Shown one piece after another: positions 1 to 9,565 of a stretch of DNA of 57,181 bases. The notes under the pieces are model-generated. The model was not told the origin of the DNA. It worked only from the letters and a program-made list of their open reading frames with translations, and made no database searches. How positions within the stretch are numbered: the stretch's first letter is position 1; every line of letters begins with the position of its first letter. The position numbers and the translations under genes were made by a program. This stretch comes from Natronomonas salinimetallica (GTDB lineage: Archaea > Halobacteriota > Halobacteria > Halobacteriales > Haloarculaceae): assembly GCF_013839515.1 (NCBI RefSeq), contig NZ_JACDNQ010000013.1, positions 34,506 through 91,686 on the forward strand, written 5' to 3'.

Positions 1-1
1 G

Positions 2-658
2 AACTCGCTGGGATCGAGACAGCGCCAGAAGATGCAGCGACTCCGCAAGTGGAACGAGCGCTTCCGGACGCGTGACTCCAAGGAACGCAACCTCAAACAG
101 GCCCTCGGCGAAATCGATCGAATGGCCTCCGCGCTCGGCCTCCCCGAAAACGTCCGCGAAACCGCAAGCGTCATCTACCGACGCGCGCTCGACGAAAACC
201 TCCTCCCCGGCCGCTCCATCGAGGGCGTCGCTACCGCTGCGCTGTACGCCGCCGCGAAGCAGGCCGGCACGCCGCGTAGCCTCGACGAGGTCGCGGGGGT
301 CTCCCGCGTCGAAAAAAGCGAGATCGCCCGCACGTACCGCTACGTCGCCCGCGAACTCGGCCTCGAAATCGCACCCGCCGACCCGAAGAGCTACGTCCCG
401 CGCTTTGCGAGCGGCCTCGACCTCTCCGAGGAGGCCGAACGGCGCGCCCGGACGCTGCTCGACGGGGCGCGCGACGCCGGGGTCCACTCGGGGAAATCGC
501 CGGTCGGCCTCGCCGCCGCCGCCGTCTACGCCGCCTCCCTTCTCACCAACGAGAAGGTCACACAGAAGGCTGTCTCGGAGGTCGCGGACATCTCCGAGGT
601 CACCATCCGCAACCGCTATCACGAACTGCTCGAGGTCGAACAGGAAGCGGGTCGCTGA
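2..658 (+). CDS. tfb: Transcription initiation factor IIB (TFB), 5' end outside window
   Basis: This is the archaeal TFIIB homologue that bridges TBP on the TATA/BRE element and RNA polymerase. The visible 218 codons cover the end of the linker (SLGSRQRQKMQRLRKWNERF) and both cyclin-like repeats: repeat 1 around EIDRMASALGLPENVRETAS and SIEGVATAALYAAAK, repeat 2 around LSEEAERRARTLLDGARDAG and SPVGLAAAAVYAASLL. The C-terminus NRYHELLEVE is typical. The zinc ribbon and B-reader lie upstream of the window, so the reading frame is open to the first base and the ATG at 32 is internal. Haloarchaea carry several TFB paralogues, and which one this is cannot be told from this part. Confidence 0.95.
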   Translation, partial: NSLGSRQRQKMQRLRKWNERFRTRDSKERNLKQALGEIDRMASALGLPENVRETASVIYRRALDENLLPGRSIEGVATAALYAAAKQAGTPRSLDEVAGVSRVEKSEIARTYRYVARELGLEIAPADPKSYVPRFASGLDLSEEAERRARTLLDGARDAGVHSGKSPVGLAAAAVYAASLLTNEKVTQKAVSEVADISEVTIRNRYHELLEVEQEAGR

Positions 659-740
659 CGCCGCGGCCGGGGACCCGCCCACGGGGAGGGCGTCCCGAGG
701 CGAGAGGACGGTCCGGGCCGCCGGACGGCGGATCGCGGAA

Positions 741-845
741 CGAAACGACAGGCCACGGAAACGAAACGACAGGCCACGGAAACGAAACGACAGGCCACGG
801 AAACGAAACGACAGGCCACGGAAACGAAACGACAGGCCACAGGAA
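741..845. repeat. Five tandem copies of a 21-bp unit
   Basis: The unit cgaaacgacaggccacggaa plus one a is repeated head to tail at 741, 762, 783, 804 and 825. The first four copies are identical and the last has diverged near its end. It lies between the TFB stop and the UspA start. The period is exactly 21 bp (about two helical turns). There are no spacers, so it is not a CRISPR array. Confidence 0.95.
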
Positions 846-878
846 TTAACCCACAGGGCGTGTAGGAACGACTGAGAC

Positions 879-1274
879 ATGACACACATCCTACTCGCCG
901 TCGACGACAACGAGACCCGTGCCAAACTCGCCGCGGAGAACGTCGCGACCCTCGATTGGGGCGACGACGTGACCGTCACCGTCCTCCACGTCTTCACCGA
1001 GAACGTCGAGGGCGCGAACGTGAGCCAGATCGGTTCCGCCCGCGAGGCACACGACATCCTCGAAGAGTCGGGGATCGAGACGGTGTTCGCCGAGACGAGC
1101 GGTTCGCCGGCCGAGCAGATCGTTTCCTACGGCGAGGACAAAGACGCCGACGTCATCTGTCTCGCCGGTCGCAGCCGGACCCCGGCCGGGAAGGCCGTCT
1201 TCGGCAGCGTCTCACAGTCGGTCATGCTGGACAGCGACATCCCGGTTCTGTTCTGTCCCACGGAAGGAGCCTGA
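879..1274 (+). CDS. Universal stress protein, UspA family
   Basis: A 131-residue single-domain Usp protein with the typical Rossmann-like pattern: first strand MTHILLAVDDNE, second strand VTVTVLHVF, the Asp-containing strand DADVICLAGRS, and the C-terminal VFGSVSQSVMLDSDIPVLF segment that carries the GS(V)S phosphate-binding part of the nucleotide site. Length is close to the usual 140 residues. It stands alone, downstream of the 21-bp tandem repeat. Usp proteins bind ATP or act as stress-linked regulators; a specific role cannot be read from sequence. Confidence 0.9.
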   Translation: MTHILLAVDDNETRAKLAAENVATLDWGDDVTVTVLHVFTENVEGANVSQIGSAREAHDILEESGIETVFAETSGSPAEQIVSYGEDKDADVICLAGRSRTPAGKAVFGSVSQSVMLDSDIPVLFCPTEGA

Positions 1275-1353
1275 GACGCGAAGCCTCGACACCGCCAGCG
1301 ACTCGACAGGACGAACGGCTCGACTCCATCGGAGCGAGTGGAAGGGACGGAGT

Positions 1354-1399
1354 CGTCCGTCGTCGCCCACGGCGGCCGTCCGTCGTCGCCCACGGCGGC
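1354..1399. repeat. Two tandem copies of a 23-bp unit
   Basis: Two perfect head-to-tail copies (1354-1376 and 1377-1399) of a unit starting cgtccgtcgtcgcccacggc lie in the convergent space between the UspA gene and the asparagine-synthase-like gene. Confidence 0.9.
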
Positions 1400-1421
1400 C
1401 ATCCGTAGCGAGCGTCGCCGC

Positions 1422-2519
1422 TCACTCCGATCGCATCGATTCGACGTACTGCCCGAGGTGGTCGTCCATGCGCTTTTTGAACCCGGCCTGTCGCGCCAGA
1501 CGATCGAATTCCCGCGCGAGGAGGCTGCCGTACTGGACGGCTTTTTTTTCGCGCGATCGGATCGCCGTCGGCAGGAAGTCGGCCGCACGCCGGAGTGCGA
1601 CCTTCCGTTCGCCGCCGCAGACGAGACACCGATCCGGCAGCCGGAGTGCGGCCTCGATCACGCGATCGGAGAGCAGCGGAACGACGGGGTCGACCCCGGC
1701 GGCCCGCAGGGCCAACACGTCGCGCTCGAGCTGTCGCGGGAGCGTCCGGACGGTCTCGCGGGCCGCACCCCGGACCGTATCGGCCTCGACGCGGTGGTCG
1801 TCGGGGGCCTTTGCGATCTTCGCGTAGCCGCCGAACAGTTCGTCGGCACCCTGCCCGAGCGCGAGGCGGTCGTGGCCGTCGGCGGCGACGGCTTCCGCGA
1901 CGAGATACAGCGGGAGCGCGATCTGGAGATCCATCGGGTTCGTCCGCCCCGTCGCCTCGACGAGGGCGGGGATTCCACGCTCGATGTCGGCGTGGCTGAA
2001 CTCGACGACCCGAAGCTCACGGCCGAGCGCCGCCGCGGCCGAGCGCGCGGCCTCGACGTCGTGGCTGCCCTCGAAACCACCGACGTACAGCGGCCCGTCG
2101 AGCCGCGCCGCGAGAATCGAGGAGTCGAGGCCGCCGGAGAAGCCGATCGGCGGCTCACCCTCGACGGCGTCGACCGAATCCACGACCGCCTCCCGGACGG
2201 CCGCGACAGCACGTTCGCCGTCGGCGACGGGGGCTGGATCGGGCAGCGTCCACAGTTTCGTCTCGCCCGAGCCGCCGCGGGCGTGGCCCGCCGGAACCGG
2301 CGTCGGATCGGAGAGGTCCGTCGGGTCGAAGCTCCACTCCGTCGGATCGTCGGCCTCCGAAAACAGCGGATACCGCCCCAGGACGTCCCGGACGAGTCGG
2401 CCGTCGATCTCGCCCGCGAACCCGTCGGTACCCGAAAGCGCCTCCCCGCGTTCGATGGCCGCTCGGACCGCTTGGGGGGTCGCGCCGTCGATCGGGTCGG
2501 GGCCGCCGTTGCTCACCAT
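1422..2519 (-). CDS. Asparagine synthase-like protein (synthetase domain only)
   Basis: 365 residues with the PP-loop ATP-pyrophosphatase signature IGFSGGLDSSILAARL (about residue 125) and the conserved ALGQGADELFGGYAKI further on, both hallmarks of the asparagine synthetase C-terminal domain. The N-terminal class-II glutaminase domain with its Cys-2 is absent; only about 120 residues of unassigned sequence precede the PP-loop, so glutamine-dependent asparagine synthesis is unlikely without a partner. The start chosen is the ATG at 2519, which overlaps the stop of the upstream PHP gene by 7 bp, so the two are probably co-translated. The substrate is unknown; amide or AMP-ligase chemistry is inferred from the fold. 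Confidence 0.82.
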   Translation of the reverse strand: MVSNGGPDPIDGATPQAVRAAIERGEALSGTDGFAGEIDGRLVRDVLGRYPLFSEADDPTEWSFDPTDLSDPTPVPAGHARGGSGETKLWTLPDPAPVADGERAVAAVREAVVDSVDAVEGEPPIGFSGGLDSSILAARLDGPLYVGGFEGSHDVEAARSAAAALGRELRVVEFSHADIERGIPALVEATGRTNPMDLQIALPLYLVAEAVAADGHDRLALGQGADELFGGYAKIAKAPDDHRVEADTVRGAARETVRTLPRQLERDVLALRAAGVDPVVPLLSDRVIEAALRLPDRCLVCGGERKVALRRAADFLPTAIRSREKKAVQYGSLLAREFDRLARQAGFKKRMDDHLGQYVESMRSE

Positions 2520-3190
2520 GGGAGCATCGACGCCAGCCGGCGTTTGACCCCGCCGCCGAACTGCTGAACGCTTATAAACCACGGCGTCCGCTTGCCGACG
2601 ACGCTCGTCCGTCCGTCGACGACGGCGTCGAGGATCCCTTCCGCGCTCCGGTGGTAGGCGTCGACCTCGGTGATCGCCTGCCCGACCATCTCGGCGATGT
2701 GGGCGTCGCTGCCGGCGGTCATCGGGAGGTCGTGGTCCCCAGCGAACCGCTCGGCCTGTCGGTTGGCCCGCCCGGTGAACAGCCGGGAGTTGTACACCTC
2801 GATGGCGTCGGCCGCGACGAGTTGCCCGCGGCTGATGTGGGCGGCGACGCCGTGTCGCGAGGACTGAAACGGGTGCGGGATCACGGCGACCCCGCCCAGC
2901 GAGGCGATTCGATCGAGCGTCTCGTCGTAGCTCAGCCCCGCCGGTACGAGTTCCTCGATACCGAGGGCCAACACGTGGCCGGCGGCGCTCGAGACCTCCA
3001 TACCGGGGATGCCGACGAGACCGTACTCCTCGGCCAGCGCCGCCGCCTCCAGGGAGGCGTCGATCTCGTCGTGGTCGGTGACGGCGAGGGCGTCGAGGCC
3101 GACGGCCTCGGCCTGCTCTAGGAGCAACTCGATCTGGTCGCGCCCGTCGTAGGACAGTTCCGAATGTGCGTGGAGCTCGACCGACAACAC
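2513..3190 (-). CDS. PHP-domain metal-dependent phosphoesterase
   Basis: 225 residues starting at a GTG (3190) that gives the family-like N-terminus MLSVELHAHSELSYDGRD; the frame stays open upstream but that extension looks non-coding. Metal-binding PHP motifs are present in order: HAHSE near the start, AVTDHDEID, the glutamate in GMEVSSAAGH, IPHPF, and GSDAH. Such proteins hydrolyse phosphate esters or nucleotides (for example 3',5'-nucleotide bisphosphates). It is divergent from purL and overlaps the asparagine-synthase-like gene, with which it likely forms a two-gene operon. Confidence 0.88.
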   Translation of the reverse strand: MLSVELHAHSELSYDGRDQIELLLEQAEAVGLDALAVTDHDEIDASLEAAALAEEYGLVGIPGMEVSSAAGHVLALGIEELVPAGLSYDETLDRIASLGGVAVIPHPFQSSRHGVAAHISRGQLVAADAIEVYNSRLFTGRANRQAERFAGDHDLPMTAGSDAHIAEMVGQAITEVDAYHRSAEGILDAVVDGRTSVVGKRTPWFISVQQFGGGVKRRLASMLPW

Positions 3191-3304
3191 GTCATGCTCT
3201 TCGATAGCTGCGATAAAAAGTCCGCCGGTCCGAGCGCCCGCGGCCACGCCGGCCGGTGCCGGCGGCGTTGCCCGCGGGTATCCACGAACATGCATATGAA
3301 AAGC

Positions 3305-3313
3305 GATTTATTT
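3305..3313 (+). promoter_or_regulatory. TATA box of purL
   Basis: gatttattt centred about 27 bp before the purL ATG at 3337, preceded by purine-rich bases that fit a BRE. The spacing implies a leaderless or nearly leaderless transcript. Confidence 0.6.
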
Positions 3314-3336
3314 CGGCGAAAGAAGCATACGGATGA

Positions 3337-5511
3337 ATGAGTCTCCCCCCGTCGGACCGCGAACTCGTCACCGAAGCGCTGGGGCGCGATCCAACACCCA
3401 CGGAGAGCGTGCTGTTCGAGAACCTCTGGAGTGAACACTGTGCGTACCGCTCCTCGCGGCCGCTGCTTTCGGCCTTCGAAAGCGAGGGTGAGCGCGTCGT
3501 CGTCGGCCCCGGTGACGACGCCGCCGTGCTCGCGTTGCCCGACCCCGAGACGGGCGAAAACAGCGACACCTACGTCACGATGGGGATCGAGAGCCACAAC
3601 CACCCATCCTACGTCGACCCCTTCGACGGCGCGGCGACCGGCGTCGGCGGAATCGTCCGCGACACCCTCTCGATGGGCGCGTACCCGATCGCGCTCGCCG
3701 ACAGCCTCTATTTCGGCGGGTTCGACCGCGAACACTCGAAGTACCTCCTCGAGGGCGTCGTCGAGGGCATCTCCCACTACGGCAACTGTATCGGCGTTCC
3801 GACGGTAACCGGCAGCGCGTCCTTCCACGACGGCTACGAGGGCAACCCACTGGTCAACGTCGCCTGTATCGGCGTGACAAACGGGGATCGGCTGGTGACC
3901 GCCGAGGCCAAATCGCCGGGCAACAAACTCGTCCTCGTCGGCAACGCGACCGGGCGCGACGGTCTCGGCGGTGCCTCCTTCGCTAGCGAGGACCTGAGCG
4001 AGGACGCGGAGACCGAGGACCGGCCCGCGGTACAGGTCGGCGATCCCTACGCCGAAAAGCGGCTCATCGAAGCCAACGAGGAACTGGTCGACGCCGGCTT
4101 GCTCCGTGCGTCCCGCGATTTGGGGGCGGCCGGCCTCGGCGGAGCCTCCTCGGAACTCGTCGCGAAGGGCGGCCTCGGTGCCCACATCGAACTCGACCGG
4201 GTCCACCAGCGCGAGCCGAACATGAACGCGATGGAGATCCTGCTCGCCGAGTCCCAAGAACGGATGTGTTATGAGGTCCGTCCGGACGACGTCGAGGCCG
4301 TCGAGGCCACCGCCGAAAAGTACGACCTCGGCTGCTCGGTCATCGGCGAGGTGGCCGATGGAAACTACGTCTGTACGATGGACGGCGACACCGTCGTCGA
4401 CGTCGACGCCGAGTACCTCGCCGACGGTGCCCCGATGAACGACCTCGAGCACGCCGAGCCGCCGGCCCCGGAGCGCGACCGGCCCGACCCGGCGCTCGAC
4501 GAGGCCTTCGAGGCGGTCGTCGGGTCGCCGAACACGGCCTCCAAGGCGTGGATATACCGGCAGTACGACCACGAGGTCGGCACCCGGACGGCGCAGAAAC
4601 CGGGCGACGACGCGGCGTTGCTCGCCATCCGAAGGGACGGGATCGGACTCGCCTTTAGCTCCGGGGCCGACCCGAACTGGACGGAGGCGGCCCCGTACGA
4701 GGGCGCGCGTGCGGTCGCCCTCGAGAACGCGGTCAACCTCGCCACGACGGGGGCGACACCGCTTGCCGCGGTGGACTGTCTCAACGGCGGCAACCCCGAA
4801 AAGCCGGAGGTCTACGGCGGCTTCCGGGCGATCGTGGACGGGCTGGCGGACATGTGCGCCGATCTCGGCGTCCCCGTGGTCGGCGGCAACGTCTCGCTGT
4901 ACAACGACTCGGTCGCGGGGCCGATCCCGCCGACGCCGACGCTCGCGATGGCGGGGACGAACCCCGGCTACGACGCGCCCGGAAGCGCCCTCGACGGTGG
5001 GGGCGAAAGCGAGTTGCTGGTCGTCGCGGCCGGCGAGGACCGCGCTCTCGGCGGATCGGAACTGCTCTCGCAGTTCGGCGGAACGGATCGCTTCCCCGCG
5101 GTTCCGGAGGCGGCCCCCGAACTCGTCGCGACCGTCGCGGACGTCGCCGACCTCGAGAGCACGCTCGCGGTTCACGACGTGAGCCACGGCGGGGTGGCAG
5201 TCACCCTCGCGGAGATGGTCGGCGACGTCGGGGCCGAGGTGAGCCTTCCGGGCGACGTCGGGGCCGAGGTGAGCCTTCCGGGCGACTCCGCGCTCGAGGC
5301 GCTCTTTTCGGAGGCGGCCGGCCGGGTCGTCGTCGAGACGGCCGACCCCGACGCGGTCCGCGAACAGGCTCCGGACGGCGTCTCGGTTGAGGCGATCGGC
5401 GAGACGACGGACGACGGCCGCCTCGATCTCACCGTCGGCGAGGAGACGCTCACCTACACCGCCGACCGGATCGCGACGCTGCGCGACGTCATCGCCGACG
5501 GACTGGAATAG
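3337..5511 (+). CDS. purL: Phosphoribosylformylglycinamidine synthase subunit II
   Basis: 724 residues, the length of the small archaeal/Gram-positive PurL that works with PurS and PurQ to convert FGAR, ATP and glutamine-derived ammonia to FGAM in purine synthesis. Signature stretches include [54 protein letters not shown] and [15 protein letters not shown]. purS and purQ are not next to it. There is an in-frame duplication of ten residues ([10 protein letters not shown] twice) near residues 629-648, encoded by a perfect 30-bp tandem repeat at 5221-5280. It overlaps the convergent PAP2 gene by 23 bp. Confidence 0.97.
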   Translation: MSLPPSDRELVTEALGRDPTPTESVLFENLWSEHCAYRSSRPLLSAFESEGERVVVGPGDDAAVLALPDPETGENSDTYVTMGIESHNHPSYVDPFDGAATGVGGIVRDTLSMGAYPIALADSLYFGGFDREHSKYLLEGVVEGISHYGNCIGVPTVTGSASFHDGYEGNPLVNVACIGVTNGDRLVTAEAKSPGNKLVLVGNATGRDGLGGASFASEDLSEDAETEDRPAVQVGDPYAEKRLIEANEELVDAGLLRASRDLGAAGLGGASSELVAKGGLGAHIELDRVHQREPNMNAMEILLAESQERMCYEVRPDDVEAVEATAEKYDLGCSVIGEVADGNYVCTMDGDTVVDVDAEYLADGAPMNDLEHAEPPAPERDRPDPALDEAFEAVVGSPNTASKAWIYRQYDHEVGTRTAQKPGDDAALLAIRRDGIGLAFSSGADPNWTEAAPYEGARAVALENAVNLATTGATPLAAVDCLNGGNPEKPEVYGGFRAIVDGLADMCADLGVPVVGGNVSLYNDSVAGPIPPTPTLAMAGTNPGYDAPGSALDGGGESELLVVAAGEDRALGGSELLSQFGGTDRFPAVPEAAPELVATVADVADLESTLAVHDVSHGGVAVTLAEMVGDVGAEVSLPGDVGAEVSLPGDSALEALFSEAAGRVVVETADPDAVREQAPDGVSVEAIGETTDDGRLDLTVGEETLTYTADRIATLRDVIADGLE
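5221..5280. repeat. Perfect 30-bp in-frame tandem duplication inside purL
   Basis: The 30-bp unit beginning ggcgacgtcggggccgaggt occurs twice with no differences, adding ten residues without breaking the frame. The perfect identity implies a recent event. Confidence 0.95.
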
Positions 5512-6382
5512 CGTTTTTGAGGCCGTCGAGACGGTCTTTGAACCCGCTGACGGTCGGCGGTGTGGTTTCGAAGCGCCGTCCGATGGCGACGCTTACCCAC
5601 CCCAGCGCGATTCCGAAGAGCACGTCGGTCGCCCAGTGGATCCCGAGATACATCGTCGAGACGACGACGCTGACGGCGAGAACGGCCGATATCGGCACCC
5701 AGATCGGGTACTCCTCGCGGGTGGTCCACGCGAGCAACGCGGCGGTCACGGCCATCGACGTGTGCAGCGACGGGAAGACGTTCGTCTCGTCGTTGACCGC
5801 GTTCGTGACGAACTGGTAGTGGGTGTACTGGGTGTACAACAGTCCCTCGGCCTGCTCGACGATGAGGTTCCGGGGGCCGTAGGCGACGAAGGCGACGTAA
5901 CAGAGCACGCCGATGAGATAGTTCGCCCCGTAGGCGATCATCGTCCGACGGATCGGTTCGGGGCGCGGGAGCGAGACGTACGCGACGAGCGGGAAGACGA
6001 GCAAGAAGACGTAGCCGTAGACGTACACCAACGAGAAGTACGCCGTCAGTTCCGGGGTCGCCATCGATTGTAACCAGGCGACGACCTGTGGCGTGTCGTT
6101 CGGGTACAGCGGCCACAGCAACCGGCCGTCGACACGCCGGAGCCACCCAGTTATCCGGATCCCGACGAGCTCCGAGACCTCCGGGCCGACGTCGCGTGCG
6201 ACCTTGTTCGCAACGAGGACGACCGCAAGGAGGCCGACGTACGGTACGATCGCGTCGAATCGCTCCCGGAACGTCCGGCGGGTCTCGACGAGGCGGCCGG
6301 GGCCGACGATGGTCACTGCGGCGACGGTGACGGCGACGGCGACGACGAACACTACTCGGCCGACGACGAACGCGAACGTCAC
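5489..6382 (-). CDS. PAP2-family membrane phosphatase
   Basis: About 297 residues with five to six hydrophobic segments. The C-terminal half carries PAP2 motifs: [11 protein letters not shown] (the PSxH box) and [12 protein letters not shown] (the final His/Asp box), with AYGPRNL before them. The first Lys/Arg motif is less clear, as in inositol-phosphorylceramide-synthase-like members. It probably removes phosphate from a lipid phosphate or transfers a head group on the outer face of the membrane. The chosen start is the GTG at 6382, which overlaps the stop of the upstream binding-protein gene as GTGA. The frame is open further upstream but inside that gene. Confidence 0.82.
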   Translation of the reverse strand: MTFAFVVGRVVFVVAVAVTVAAVTIVGPGRLVETRRTFRERFDAIVPYVGLLAVVLVANKVARDVGPEVSELVGIRITGWLRRVDGRLLWPLYPNDTPQVVAWLQSMATPELTAYFSLVYVYGYVFLLVFPLVAYVSLPRPEPIRRTMIAYGANYLIGVLCYVAFVAYGPRNLIVEQAEGLLYTQYTHYQFVTNAVNDETNVFPSLHTSMAVTAALLAWTTREEYPIWVPISAVLAVSVVVSTMYLGIHWATDVLFGIALGWVSVAIGRRFETTPPTVSGFKDRLDGLKNAIPVRRR

Positions 6383-8145
6383 GACGGGGCTCTCCTGACG
6401 AGGCGGTCCCCGTCGTACTGGTAGCCGGCCTCGCGGAACGTCTCCCGGGCGCGGTCGACGTTCAACTCGCCCTCGGTGCCGAGAAACGACAGTCTTGCCG
6501 CCCCGTCCCACTCGAGTTCGGCGGGGACCCAGCGCCCGCCGAGGGGCGTCTCGGCGGGGGTGCCGTATCCGCCGAACACGTCGTCGGTGAGGGCCGTTCG
6601 ATCGAGATGTCGTGCGACCGTCCGGCGGAACCGCGGATCCGTCATCGGCGACCGCCGGCAGTTATAGCCGATATGGTAGAACTCCTCGGATCGGTCGGTC
6701 GCCAGAGAGACCTCGTCGGCCCGAACGATCCGGGGGACGACGGACGCCCCGAGTCCGTCCGCCGACGCGTCGACCTCGTCGGCGGCGAGCAGTTCGACGG
6801 CCGCGTCGTGGGAGGGGACGACGTCGAACTCGACCCGATCGAACCGCGGCGGGTCCGAGAGCCGATCGGGAATCCCGCCGGTGTCGCCGGCGTGCAGGAA
6901 GTGCTCTGGGAACTCGACGAGCGACAGCGACTCGTCGGCGGTGGCAGCCTCGAAGCGGAGGGGGCCGCTGCCAATCGCGGCCTCGTTCGGGGTGACGAGC
7001 GCCTCCGTCGTCCCGCCGACGAGGTCGATCCCGGCGATGTCGGCCGACCCCGCCCGGTCCCACCAGACGTGGGCCGGCAGTATCGGGACCGAGAGTGCCC
7101 TGTGGGCGAGTGTCCGGTTTTCGGTCGTGAACTCGATCCGTAGTTCGTCGGTCGAACGGACGTCGACGGCGTCGACGAGCGAGAGCCGGCCGCGCCGCCA
7201 TGGGGTCGGCACGGGGGTGTCGAACCCGCCGATCGAGGTGTCCTTGAGGAAGCCGTACGTGAAGGCGACGTCGCGGGCGGTGAACGCTTCGCCGTCGTGC
7301 CACTTCGTCTCGCGGAGCCGGACGGTCGCGGCCGGCGATCCCTCCGGATCCCACTCGACCCGTCGGGCGAGCCACGGGATCGGGTCGGCCGGATCCCCAC
7401 CAGTCCGGAGCAGCGACTCATAGAGGAGCCCCGTGAGCGCGCCCCGGTCGCGGTGTTCGGCCGCGATCGGGTTCCGATTTCGGGTGATTCGGCCGTTCCG
7501 GAGCGACAGACGGAGGGTCGATTTCCCATCGACGCGGTCGAGTCGCAGGTACGCGGTCGGGTCCGCGAGCCCGCCCTCGGGCCACGCCTCGAATTGACCG
7601 TCCCGCACCGCCCCGATTCGGTCGGGAAACCCGACGACAGTGAAGGGTTGGTGTCTGACGATCCGCCGCTGTAACTCGCCGATCACCTCGGGGCGCTCCG
7701 AGTCCGGAACCGTCCGCTGTTCGTCGAGTAGCCCGTCCGTCTCGAGGTCGCTGAACCCGAAGGGGTTCTGCCAGCCCGCCTCCTCGCCGTAGGCGGAGTA
7801 CAGCATCGACCGGAGCTCGTCCGGATCGCCCCGGCTCGGGTATCTGGCGACGTACAGGTCGAAATCGTGGTTGAGAAGCGTCTCCCGGAGCAACACGTCC
7901 GGGCTCATCGGATCGACGGTCGCGGCGATCCCGGCGCGCTCGAGGTTGGCCGCAAGCCGGTTCGCGATCCGGACCGCGTAGGGGTCGTGGCTGGCCGGGA
8001 CGGTCGAGATCCGAAGCGACAGCTGATCGGTCCGAGCCCGCCCGGCGAGGTTCCGCATCCCACCGAGACAGCCGCTCGCGGCCGCGATCGCACCCGTCGC
8101 GCCCGCGAGGAACGCGCGACGGTCGCCGACGCCGTCGGGAACCAT
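6379..8145 (-). CDS. Peptide/nickel-type ABC transporter solute-binding lipoprotein (family 5)
   Basis: 588 residues. The N-terminus has a Tat signal (GDRRAFLAGATGAIAAASGC) ending in a lipobox cysteine, so it is exported folded and lipid-anchored. The body matches SBP family 5: an early segment with VRIANRLAANLERAGI, the region RLRETKWHDGEAFTARDVAF (core of the family signature), and the late YNCRRSPMTDPRFRRTV. No permease or ATPase genes follow; instead it overlaps a PAP2 phosphatase gene. It is thus an orphan binding protein that must share transport partners encoded elsewhere, or sense ligands. The ligand is unknown. Confidence 0.88.
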   Translation of the reverse strand: MVPDGVGDRRAFLAGATGAIAAASGCLGGMRNLAGRARTDQLSLRISTVPASHDPYAVRIANRLAANLERAGIAATVDPMSPDVLLRETLLNHDFDLYVARYPSRGDPDELRSMLYSAYGEEAGWQNPFGFSDLETDGLLDEQRTVPDSERPEVIGELQRRIVRHQPFTVVGFPDRIGAVRDGQFEAWPEGGLADPTAYLRLDRVDGKSTLRLSLRNGRITRNRNPIAAEHRDRGALTGLLYESLLRTGGDPADPIPWLARRVEWDPEGSPAATVRLRETKWHDGEAFTARDVAFTYGFLKDTSIGGFDTPVPTPWRRGRLSLVDAVDVRSTDELRIEFTTENRTLAHRALSVPILPAHVWWDRAGSADIAGIDLVGGTTEALVTPNEAAIGSGPLRFEAATADESLSLVEFPEHFLHAGDTGGIPDRLSDPPRFDRVEFDVVPSHDAAVELLAADEVDASADGLGASVVPRIVRADEVSLATDRSEEFYHIGYNCRRSPMTDPRFRRTVARHLDRTALTDDVFGGYGTPAETPLGGRWVPAELEWDGAARLSFLGTEGELNVDRARETFREAGYQYDGDRLVRRAPS

Positions 8146-8253
8146 CTCCCCCGATACTGGCGCGTCGACCCGTATAAACCCCTTCGTCGGAGACCGCCGG
8201 CCGGGGCGACGCGTTTCGTGGCCGCTCGCCGGTCGCCGACTGGGTAGTCGGCG

Positions 8254-9516
8254 TCAGAGGAGACCGAATACCGGCGCGGCGATCACGACCGCCCACGCCG
8301 CCGCCCCGACGAGAAGCGGCGGCGGCGGCCACCCCTCGGTGTCCGTGGCGTCGGCCCCGCCGACGGCGAGCAGCCCGACGGCGAGGACGACGCTCCCGCG
8401 GTGGAGCACGACGCGCAACGGCACCACCGACGTCCCCATCGCCGCGTAGTCGACGACGATCGCCCCACCGAGGCCGAGCGCGGCGAAGGCGAACGCCCAG
8501 ATGGCGTCGCTGCCGCGGCCGAGCGAGTAGGCGAGCGCCGGGAGCCCGACGACGAGGACGACGTACAACGGGGCGGCGACGATCTTCGGCGAGACGGCCG
8601 GAAACAGGGATTCGCCGGCGATTCCGAGCCACCGGACGGCCGTGTAGGCCGCGAACAGCCCCGCCCCCAGTGTCACCTCGCGGCACCGATGCCGGAGGCA
8701 CCGCCCCGCCGTCCGCGACGCCCGACGGGATCGGCCGAGGAGGCCGACGACGAGGAGCGAACCGACCCCGCCGACGAGGTGGATGCCGCTGGCCCACCCG
8801 TCGCCGTCGGCGGTATCGTTCCCGAACGGCACCCGGACTACGCGCCCGGTGTCAGATCGAGCCACGAACTCGCCCTCGAGGTCCCGCTGTGGCTCGCTGA
8901 TCCCGGTGACCGTGTGTCTGAGGCGGAACCAATCCCAGTGTTCGGCGTGGATCTGGACGGCCGTCCACCCCCCGGCCGGATCCTCGTAGGCTCGGATGTG
9001 GGTCCGGTGGCCCAGGTACGTCCCGTCGTGGAGCTCGTAGGACGCCTCCATCCAGACGCCCGCCCCGTCGACCTCGACGTACGTGTATCGCGTCGCCCCC
9101 GTCGCGTTCGTCCAGGAGACGAGGTCCGTCACCGACGCCGCGTCGGGGTCGACGTCGATCCGTTCGTGTGAGATCGTCCCGCTGTCGGCCTCCGCGTCCC
9201 CGGGACCGTCCGCGGCGTCCAGCCCGGAGCGACCGGTCAGCGCCGCGCGGCCCCGGTCGGGATCGCCGTAGAGCACCACGTTGATCCCGAGCGTCCGGCT
9301 CCGGTACTCGCGGGCGCGGGCCGTGTAGGGCCAAAGCTTCGTTCCGCCCTCGGACGGTTCGACGAGGTGGGGGGCCTCGGGCGATTCGGGCTGGACGCCC
9401 CGAAGCGGCCACTCGGCGAGGACGACCGCGCCACCGAGCGAGGCGACGAGCACGAGCGCGACCGCGATCCATGCGGCGTCGCCCTCGAAGCCGGAAGCGC
9501 CGTCCGATCGGGTCAT
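8254..9516 (-). CDS. Membrane protein of unknown function with large exposed domain
   Basis: 420 residues. A first membrane helix at about residues 17-35 is followed by an extracytoplasmic domain to about residue 230, rich in Asp, Thr and Trp (ATRYTYVEVDGAGVWMEASY, HIRAYEDPAGGWTAVQIHAE), then about five to six more membrane helices to the C-terminus. No catalytic motif stands out. It is one of the haloarchaeal integral membrane proteins without an assigned role. It is separated by about 100 bp from the binding-protein gene on the same strand and could be its transcriptional leader. Confidence 0.7.
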   Translation of the reverse strand: MTRSDGASGFEGDAAWIAVALVLVASLGGAVVLAEWPLRGVQPESPEAPHLVEPSEGGTKLWPYTARAREYRSRTLGINVVLYGDPDRGRAALTGRSGLDAADGPGDAEADSGTISHERIDVDPDAASVTDLVSWTNATGATRYTYVEVDGAGVWMEASYELHDGTYLGHRTHIRAYEDPAGGWTAVQIHAEHWDWFRLRHTVTGISEPQRDLEGEFVARSDTGRVVRVPFGNDTADGDGWASGIHLVGGVGSLLVVGLLGRSRRASRTAGRCLRHRCREVTLGAGLFAAYTAVRWLGIAGESLFPAVSPKIVAAPLYVVLVVGLPALAYSLGRGSDAIWAFAFAALGLGGAIVVDYAAMGTSVVPLRVVLHRGSVVLAVGLLAVGGADATDTEGWPPPPLLVGAAAWAVVIAAPVFGLL

Positions 9517-9565
9517 TGTTCCGATGTGTGTTCCGTGGGTGATATATTTGCGGTCGGTCGCGGCC

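Noticed and set aside
741-845. CRISPR array
   Set aside because: Units are contiguous without unique spacers and no cas genes are near, so it is a simple tandem repeat.
1338-2567. 409-residue plus-strand frame across the asparagine-synthase-like gene
   Set aside because: Arg/Asp/Gly-rich shadow; the minus-strand gene has the PP-loop motif.
3118-5187. 689-residue open frame on the minus strand across purL
   Set aside because: It is the antisense shadow of purL with Arg/Gly/Asp-rich composition. PurL on the plus strand has clear motifs and family length.
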